DNA from: Spirochaetia bacterium
Lineage (GTDB): Bacteria; Spirochaetota; Spirochaetia; JABMQR01
Assembly (NCBI GenBank): GCA_016784705.1
Contig: JADHUD010000070.1
Coordinates: 1-10,101, forward strand
DNA length: 10,101 nucleotides
Direction: 5' to 3'
The first letter of the stretch is position 1. Each line of letters opens with the position of its first letter. A program made the translations under genes and the position numbers. The notes below the pieces were generated by a model, which worked only from the letters and a program-made list of their open reading frames with translations, was not told where the DNA came from and did not search any database. This document shows positions 5,037 through 10,101 of this stretch, piece after piece.

Positions 5037-5905
5037 GATAACAATCGCAGCTTTCTGATGATATCTTCCACCAACCATTCAGGAGTAGATGCTCCAGCTG
5101 TTATCCCAATTGTATCAAAGGTAAGCGTAAGCAGCTTTGAATCCAGCTCTTCTTCTCCGGACACATACCATACAGGGGTCCCAGACTCCTTTACCATCTC
5201 AAATAATCTACGCGTATTTGCACTTTGCTTACCGCCAATGACTAATATCGCATCCGCCACGGCAGTAAGCTTTGTGAGTGCTTTCTGCTGGTTTAATGTT
5301 GAAGGACAAATACTGTCAATTATTTCTAAATCTGCCGCAGTTTCAGAAAATCTTTCAATCAGCTTTTTATATATGTTTGTATACCTGTCTAAAGAAAACG
5401 TTGTCTGAGACAATATAACTGATGAAAGAGAATAATCTATTGTGTCGGGTATATTTTCCGGTTCGTCGATGACAAAAACAAGCGGATACCCTTCTACTGC
5501 TCCCAGTACTGCATGCACTTCACCATGTTCAGGATTTCCTGCAATAAAAATCTGTTTACCCTCTGTTGCATATTTTCTGACCAGTTGCTGTGATCTTAGG
5601 ACTCTCTGACAGGTACCGTCAATAATTTGGTATCCATTTTCCAGAAAAGCAACTCTTTCGGATTCAGGAATTCCATGTGCCCGAATTACGGCTAATCCAG
5701 GGCTTGCCTCTTCAGGACTTCTGATTTCTCTAACTCCCATTTCAACCCGGAGCTTTTCAAGAAACATTTCATTGTGGATAAGCGGGCCAATCGTATAAAC
5801 AGGCATACCCAGTTTCTTTCCCAACTCGACTGCATCATATACAGCATTAACCGCCGTTCGCACTCCCGAGCAGAAACCCATAACTTCTGATCGTATAATA
5901 TTCAT
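5027..5905 (-). CDS. ispH: 4-hydroxy-3-methylbut-2-enyl diphosphate reductase (IspH)
   Basis: A 292-residue Fe-S enzyme catalysing the last step of the MEP pathway, HMBPP to IPP and DMAPP, in the cytoplasm. The three cluster cysteines are C12 (GFCSGV), C99 (DGTCQ) and C200 (SICPST). The diphosphate-binding and catalytic residues are also visible: H44 (IHNE), H77 (RAHG), H127 and E129, SQTT at 166-169, S228-x-N230 and S273. Length is typical of the single-domain form, with no fused ribosomal S1 domain as seen in some anaerobes. Two signatures deviate: the usual DATCP reads DGTCQ, and HPEV reads HGEV. Metal ligands and the catalytic Glu are kept, so I expect an active enzyme. The ATG overlaps the methyltransferase TGA (ATGA), with AGGAA about eight bases upstream, indicating translational coupling. 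Confidence 0.96.
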   Translation of the reverse strand: MNIIRSEVMGFCSGVRTAVNAVYDAVELGKKLGMPVYTIGPLIHNEMFLEKLRVEMGVREIRSPEEASPGLAVIRAHGIPESERVAFLENGYQIIDGTCQRVLRSQQLVRKYATEGKQIFIAGNPEHGEVHAVLGAVEGYPLVFVIDEPENIPDTIDYSLSSVILSQTTFSLDRYTNIYKKLIERFSETAADLEIIDSICPSTLNQQKALTKLTAVADAILVIGGKQSANTRRLFEMVKESGTPVWYVSGEEELDSKLLTLTFDTIGITAGASTPEWLVEDIIRKLRLLSDL

Positions 5906-6552
5906 AATGTTACTTCCTGAGGAACCTTCATGCTGACAGCAAAACCATGCCCCACCGGCAGCATTGTAGAGTAGTAACGTGTATCTGAGAAAAGCTGTTT
6001 ATTATATGTATCAATATACTTTCCAAGTCCTTTCCTGATAGTAGTATTTACCAGAAAAAGAGTATCATCGGTTATCAGCAGACCACCCGGTTTCAGCAGG
6101 CGGTACAGATCCTCATACAGTAAAGGGTAGAGATATTTACCGCAATCCTGAAAAATCATATCATAGGTTCCTGATTCGGTTTCTGCAAGTTCAGGAACGA
6201 CTTGCTCTGCATCGCCAAACCGTTGATCAACAAATTCAGACAAACCTGCCTTTTCGATATTATCCTTAGCCTCTTGCCCGGTACGTTCATGATTATCAAT
6301 AGTGATAAGTTTTCCGCCACCCCCCACTTCCTTAACAGCACCACCAAGCCAAATTGTTGAGTAGCCTATACCTGTTCCCAGCTCCAACACCTTTTCTGCA
6401 TGAGTTACACGAATCAGCAAAGAGATGAGCTTAGCTGTCTCCCTCTCCACAAATGGTTGAATATCACTCCGAAGCACTGCATCCTGCTCAAGTTGTTCTG
6501 TAAGCATTATATCATGAGATAGAAATGAGTAGAGATAGGATCGAGTTCCCAA
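5902..6552 (-). CDS. SAM-dependent O-methyltransferase (COMT/TrmR-like, family 3)
   Basis: A 216-residue class I methyltransferase of the PF01596/COG4122 group, which includes catechol-type O-methyltransferases and the tRNA-modifying TrmR (YrrM). The SAM motif I VLELGTGIGYS is at 55-65, the acidic residue after strand 2 is D86 (TIDN), and the metal-binding region has D136 (FQDCGK) and D162/D163 (TDD). The usual DAAK reads DCGK here. The frame is open to ATG 6663. I choose TTG at 6552 because AGGAG (6565-6561) lies eight bases before it, the conserved helix (YLYSFLSHD) begins immediately, and the longer form would run through the promoter and start at the terminator of the preceding operon. 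It is co-transcribed with ispH. The substrate (RNA, small phenolic or other) cannot be told from sequence. Confidence 0.88.
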   Translation of the reverse strand: MGTRSYLYSFLSHDIMLTEQLEQDAVLRSDIQPFVERETAKLISLLIRVTHAEKVLELGTGIGYSTIWLGGAVKEVGGGGKLITIDNHERTGQEAKDNIEKAGLSEFVDQRFGDAEQVVPELAETESGTYDMIFQDCGKYLYPLLYEDLYRLLKPGGLLITDDTLFLVNTTIRKGLGKYIDTYNKQLFSDTRYYSTMLPVGHGFAVSMKVPQEVTL

Positions 6553-6582
6553 AATTTTTACTCCTATTTGAACTAATAAAAA

Positions 6583-6591
6583 AATATACCA
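6583..6591 (-). promoter_or_regulatory. Extended -10 promoter for the methyltransferase-ispH operon
   Basis: TGG-TATATT on the minus strand (6591-6583) is an extended -10 element. The -35 is weak (TATTCA about 18 bases upstream). Transcription would start near 6576 and give a leader of about 24 bases containing AGGAG and the TTG start at 6552. A short TTCAA-A-TTGAA palindrome sits just upstream, around the -35 to spacer zone. Confidence 0.55.
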
Positions 6592-6661
6592 TATTCCTTT
6601 CAATTTGAATACTCTGGGCAAAATGAGGATTAAAAAAGCTTCCCCACTGCCCGGGCGTACC

Positions 6662-6694
6662 AAAAAAAACCACCCGGTTATAACTCCGGATGGT
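6662..6694 (-). terminator. Strong rho-independent terminator of the yajC-secD-secF operon
   Basis: In the minus-strand transcript ACCAUCCGG pairs with CCGGGUGGU (nine pairs including one U-G) around an eight-base AGUUAUAA loop. Eight U residues follow (6669-6662). It lies about 84 bases after the secF stop. The stretch between (6695-6777) is AT-rich with no gene. It separates the Sec operon from the methyltransferase-ispH operon and argues that the latter needs its own promoter. Confidence 0.93.
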
Positions 6695-6777
6695 CTGTTA
6701 ACATATATTCAAACAACTGGTTCATTCAAAACTCATGTAAAACATTGTATAATTTTTGAAGTTTGAAATCGGCTAAA

Positions 6778-8112
6778 CTATTTTTTTCTTTTACCTTTCA
6801 ATTTCCTCTGTGCTGTTGTGATCTCAATCTCCTTAACAACAGGAGTTGGTGAATTCTTACCTAATTCAGCTTCAACTTCTTCTGCAAGAATTGCTTCAGG
6901 AGCTTTCCCCAAATGTCTTGCCTTTCTTTTAAGTCTTGCCTGAGTTAATGCAAGCAGTACTGGAGAGGCAATAAAGATTGATGAATACGTTCCAACAACT
7001 ATACCAACAAGCAGGTTCAAAGCAAAAAGCTGAATTGTTCCTCTTGCAAAGATAAACAGAGGGAGTACAGCAAATAAGGTTGTCAGAGATGTTATCAATG
7101 TCCTGCTCAGTGATTGTGTAATACTAATGTTAGTTATTTTCTCGAATCTGGTTCCTTTTAGTAATTTTGTATTTTCTCTGATTCTATCAAAAACAACAAT
7201 CGTATCATTTAATGAATACCCGATAATTGTTAATACAGCTGCTATGGTAGTTGTAGTTACTTCAAGCCTGAATACGGCAATAAACCCTATCATTATAAGA
7301 ATATCATGTGCCAGCGCTGTAATTGCGGCAAGAGCTGAGGAAAATTGAAATCTTATCCAGATATAGATCATAATGAGGGCAAGCGCAACTACTACCATTA
7401 TAATTGATCGGTATGTCAACAGATTTGAAAATTTTGGTCCAACATAATCCGACTGTTTAACAATAACATTATCAGATCCGAAATTGTTCTCCATTAGGTT
7501 GAAAATCTGTGCTTCGAGATCCTCTTTAGTACCATCAGTTTCAGTTGCAACCCGTATCTGGAACTCCTGCAAGTAATCATCACCTACAATCTGTACTTGC
7601 AATGAACTGCTCAAATCGCCAAGAGCCTCACGGACTGCATCTATAGAAATGTAACTATCAGTATTACTGTTTGCTGCGTTTATAACTGTAGGGGTACTGG
7701 AAAGTGTATAAGGAAGTCCAAGACCTGTAGCAATAGTACTGCTCGGAACACCCTCTCTGACCACTGATACTGTCACATCTTCAAAATCCTGAAGCTTTGC
7801 TGCCAATGCATTAAAAGTTGTAAAATCATTTGATGAAAGAGGAGTTCTTTTTACTCCATCTTCATTCCTGACCTCAATAACCATATTTCCATTTAAAACA
7901 TTTAACGTAACATCATCTGCACCGCTGTAAGAGACTGACATAACCTGTTCAGCAATTTGTACCCGCTGGCTCAGACCTGCTTCAAAATCAATTCCCAGAT
8001 TAAAACCGCTGTTGATGATCCATCCGGCAATACCACCGATTATCAGCAGGGATGACAATGCGAAAAACAGGATTCTATGCTTTGTAAATTTAATTATAGT
8101 TTTATTTTTCAT
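6778..8112 (-). CDS. secF: Protein translocase subunit SecF (long form)
   Basis: A 444-residue inner-membrane protein that works with SecD to pull secreted proteins out of SecYEG using the proton gradient. TM1 is at about 12-34, followed by the P1-domain motif GFNLGIDFEAG (36-46). TM2-TM6 lie between about 234 and 390, with the family motifs ALAHD (266-270), GYSLNDTIVVFDRIREN (298-314) and SLSRTLITSL (334-343). The first extracytoplasmic loop is about 200 residues, against roughly 100-110 in the E. coli protein, and the C-terminus has a 50-residue charged tail ending KGKRKK. The whole protein is therefore well over the usual 300-320 residues. ATG overlaps the secD TGA, with GGAGG inside the last secD codons six bases before it. 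Confidence 0.97.
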   Translation of the reverse strand: MKNKTIIKFTKHRILFFALSSLLIIGGIAGWIINSGFNLGIDFEAGLSQRVQIAEQVMSVSYSGADDVTLNVLNGNMVIEVRNEDGVKRTPLSSNDFTTFNALAAKLQDFEDVTVSVVREGVPSSTIATGLGLPYTLSSTPTVINAANSNTDSYISIDAVREALGDLSSSLQVQIVGDDYLQEFQIRVATETDGTKEDLEAQIFNLMENNFGSDNVIVKQSDYVGPKFSNLLTYRSIIMVVVALALIMIYIWIRFQFSSALAAITALAHDILIMIGFIAVFRLEVTTTTIAAVLTIIGYSLNDTIVVFDRIRENTKLLKGTRFEKITNISITQSLSRTLITSLTTLFAVLPLFIFARGTIQLFALNLLVGIVVGTYSSIFIASPVLLALTQARLKRKARHLGKAPEAILAEEVEAELGKNSPTPVVKEIEITTAQRKLKGKRKK

Positions 8113-9836
8113 TTGATCCTCCAGCTGATCCGGAGTTTATTGATTTTTACTTTTTGAACAAAGAAATCAAAAACCAGTCTGGAAACAAACAGCGCAGTGA
8201 ACATTGATGTGATAATACCGACAGCCAATGTATTTGCAAACCCCTTCACACCGCCAGTACCAAGCTGAGCAAGAACCAGTGCTGCAATAAAAGTAGTAAT
8301 ATTTGCATCCATAATTGTCCAGAAAGCTTTATTAAATCCAGCCTTCACTGAGGCTCCTGCTGATTTTCCAAGACGATACTCTTCTTTAATTCTCTCATAA
8401 ATAATTACGTTTGCATCTACTGCCATACCAACTGTCAGAATAATACCGGCAATACTTGTCAGCGTGAGGGTAAGATTAAAGGCTGAAAGAACAGCGGTAA
8501 TTATTATCAGGTTAAGAATCAGCACACCATCCGCAACAAGTCCTGCTCTACGGTAATATAAGAGCATAAAAATTATAACAAGAAAAAAACCAACTGCAAT
8601 AGCATATATTCCCTGACGAACCGAGTCTTCACCTAAGGAGGCTCCAATTGCCTGCTGATTTGCAACATCAAGAGCAATTGGGAGTGCAGCAGTCTTTAAA
8701 ACGATAGCCAGGTCTGATGCCTGATCAGAGGAGAAACCGCTCATTCTTACGGAACTTCTAATAGCTTCAGAAATTGTTGCCTGAGCTTTAATTTTCTTAT
8801 CCATAACTACAGCAAGTCTTTTATTTGTGTTTGTTGATGTTAATTTATAGAAAATTTCACCACCGCTAACATCAAGCTGAAAATTTACTGTAGGTCTGCC
8901 GGTAATCGAATCTGTACTTGTCAGTGCTTCGACGATATGAATACCATCCAGGCCAACTTCTTCATACAAAACGCTTTCACCAACTTGTTCATCAATACCA
9001 TAAGCATCAGGGGCATATACGCCTACTACAATACGTCCAGGGGGTATGAATTCAGGAGTTCGGAGACTTCCGTCATTATTATATTTCTCTGCAGGATTGC
9101 TTTCGTAATGTGCAGTCAACTGTGTCGTTAACTCTTCGTCAACTATATGAAATGCCAAACTTCCTTTACCTTTCAGAAAAGAGTTGACTCTTTCAGGGTC
9201 TGCAGCTCCCGGGATTTCAACAAGTATCTGACTCGTCCCCTGAAGTCTCAGTTCAGGTTCTGTCAAACCAAATTGGTCAATTCTGTTATTCAGAATTTCC
9301 AGATCCTGCTGTACAGCCAAAGCAACCTCAGCTTCTGAGACGCTTCTTTCCAGCTTTGCCTCATAACCAGCCTTATCAGCTTCAAGAAGTATACTCATAC
9401 CACCGCTTAAATCCAAACCAAGCTGCAGTGCTTTTCCTCTGAAGTCCTTCATATCCAGTAGATCTGAACGATAATACTGTTCCAGTGTATCAAAGAATTT
9501 TTGTTCATTGGCAAACCCATTCATTACATTTGCGATTGTCCATGAAGCAGGTACAGCACGATCTGATGCCTTATAGTTATCTTTTGCAATCCCCTTTATA
9601 AAAGAGAACTTAGAGGGAAGCATCTCTTCCGGATTGCTTTTTACGAGATTTTTTAATTCACGTAAATCCTGGGCAGCCTGCCCCCGGGCATATTCTTTTA
9701 TTTGCTCTTTTGATCCTGTAGCCAGCTCTTTCGTTTCCTGTGGTACAAATGCGTACCAGGAAATTGTCGGATAGAGAAAATACCCGCTCACAGCCAGCAC
9801 AAGGAGCACGACGATTAAACGTCCACGTTTACTCAT
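8109..9836 (-). CDS. secD: Protein translocase subunit SecD
   Basis: A 575-residue RND-superfamily membrane protein and the partner of SecF. TM1 is at about 7-28. The periplasmic P1 domain includes LGLDLSGGM (139-147) and the LRLQGTSQILVEIPG block (196-210). It is followed by the P1 head region, then TM2-TM6 from about 408 to 562. The transport motif GMAVDANVIIYERIKEE (470-486) contains D474, equivalent to the essential intramembrane aspartate, and TIMDANITT (507-515) is also present. Residues about 30-135, between TM1 and the P1 motif, form a charged helical insertion longer than I would expect in short SecDs. GGAG lies seven bases before the ATG. A 68-base gap separates it from yajC, and secF follows with an ATGA overlap. 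Confidence 0.97.
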   Translation of the reverse strand: MSKRGRLIVVLLVLAVSGYFLYPTISWYAFVPQETKELATGSKEQIKEYARGQAAQDLRELKNLVKSNPEEMLPSKFSFIKGIAKDNYKASDRAVPASWTIANVMNGFANEQKFFDTLEQYYRSDLLDMKDFRGKALQLGLDLSGGMSILLEADKAGYEAKLERSVSEAEVALAVQQDLEILNNRIDQFGLTEPELRLQGTSQILVEIPGAADPERVNSFLKGKGSLAFHIVDEELTTQLTAHYESNPAEKYNNDGSLRTPEFIPPGRIVVGVYAPDAYGIDEQVGESVLYEEVGLDGIHIVEALTSTDSITGRPTVNFQLDVSGGEIFYKLTSTNTNKRLAVVMDKKIKAQATISEAIRSSVRMSGFSSDQASDLAIVLKTAALPIALDVANQQAIGASLGEDSVRQGIYAIAVGFFLVIIFMLLYYRRAGLVADGVLILNLIIITAVLSAFNLTLTLTSIAGIILTVGMAVDANVIIYERIKEEYRLGKSAGASVKAGFNKAFWTIMDANITTFIAALVLAQLGTGGVKGFANTLAVGIITSMFTALFVSRLVFDFFVQKVKINKLRISWRIK

Positions 9837-9904
9837 TTTGCTACTCCAATTGAGATAGAGGTCTTGAAAAAACTGGAAACTTTCTGTTCCCTGCTAATTT
9901 TGCT

Positions 9905-10101
9905 CTACTCTTCTTTTTCAGTTTCTTCAGTTGTCTCTGTTTCTGCTTCTGCTTCTGCTTCTGGAACTTTTGCTGCTTGAGCGGATTTTGCCTTAGTAGA
10001 CTTTTTCGCCGGTGCTGCAACTTTTTCAACCTTCGGGCTTTCACCTTTTTTCTCAAGAACAGTAGACACTGCACTCTTATTGAATTCAAGTTTTGTGTTG
10101 T
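9905..10101 (-). CDS. yajC: YajC, C-terminal part (5' end beyond the window)
   Basis: Sixty-four C-terminal residues are visible, entering at 10099 in frame and ending in TAG at 9905. The segment KLEFNKSAVSTVL matches the end of the conserved YajC domain (the region after the single membrane helix). It is then followed by an unusual tail of about 45 residues: a Lys/Ala/Pro part, then an acidic Glu/Ala/Thr-rich end. YajC associates with SecDF, and its position directly upstream of secD supports the call. A competing frame from 10089 to 9841 is open too, but it reads implausible Lys/Gln/Arg repeats. The tail DNA has four hexamer units (TTCTGC three times plus TTCTGG on the plus strand, 9941-9964) that encode Glu-Ala repeats. 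Confidence 0.85.
   Translation of the reverse strand, partial: NTKLEFNKSAVSTVLEKKGESPKVEKVAAPAKKSTKAKSAQAAKVPEAEAEAETETTEETEKEE
9941..9964. repeat. In-frame hexanucleotide repeat in the yajC tail
   Basis: Plus-strand TTCTGC occurs three times in tandem, then TTCTGG, encoding Glu-Ala dipeptides in the minus-strand yajC. Slippage by one unit would add or remove two residues without a frameshift, so tail length may vary between strains. Confidence 0.75.

Noticed and set aside
9841..10089. An 82-codon minus-strand frame reading Lys/Gln/Arg-rich sequence
   Set aside because: It is an out-of-frame shadow. The neighbouring frame ending at 9905 reads the YajC C-terminus in the expected position upstream of secD, and the low-complexity tail DNA keeps several frames open.
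1..10101. CRISPR arrays, tRNA or rRNA genes, insertion sequences, phage or toxin-antitoxin modules
   Set aside because: No regularly spaced repeats, RNA gene signatures, transposase motifs or small paired genes were seen. All confident genes are housekeeping or metabolic and share one strand.

Overview
The window is AT-rich and every confident gene lies on the minus strand, so biological order runs from base 10101 down to base 1. The gene set is that of a strictly anaerobic or redox-tuned bacterium. It includes a Rex NADH-sensing repressor, two ferredoxin-containing MinD-type ATPases, a NifX/orange-protein-family metal-cluster protein, a DUF134 regulator, the non-mevalonate isoprenoid enzyme IspH, and a YajC-SecD-SecF module. 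My best guess is Spirochaetota, resting mainly on the unusually long SecF and the gene mix. I cannot test it here, and an anaerobic Firmicute-like or deltaproteobacterial-type genome remains possible.

Layout from upstream to downstream. (1) 10101-6662: the C-terminal part of YajC, then SecD and SecF overlapping by ATGA, closed by a strong intrinsic terminator at 6662-6694. This is the proton-driven accessory part of the Sec translocon. (2) 6591-5027: an extended -10 promoter, then a SAM-dependent O-methyltransferase with a likely TTG start, overlapping ispH by ATGA. (3) 5026-4843: an AT-rich gap with a 32-bp perfect palindrome and a second long stem-loop just upstream of the next ribosome binding site. 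(4) 4842-4027: a HAD-IIA (NagD-like) phosphatase. (5) 3954-3283: rex, whose ATG sits six bases after a consensus TATAAT, so its transcript may be leaderless. (6) 3137-165: a five-gene operon, DUF134 regulator, DUF5320 protein, NifX/ORP-family protein and two MinD-ferredoxin ATPases, driven by a near-consensus promoter. A perfect palindrome of ArsR/SmtB operator type fills its 17-bp spacer. (7) Bases 64-1: a promoter, strong Shine-Dalgarno and first seven codons of a further minus-strand gene cut by the window edge.

The most interesting unit is the 3137-165 operon. Its families match the anaerobe-specific 'orange protein' (ORP) complex set and the wider MinD-ferredoxin/COG1433 clusters, whose biochemistry is only partly known. 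The likely picture is a metal-sulfur cluster carrier (NifX-like, with an added Cys/His-rich tail) served by two nucleotide-driven, electron-transferring ATPases, under metal- or redox-responsive control. The function of the unit is inference; the family assignments and the promoter/operator architecture are read directly.
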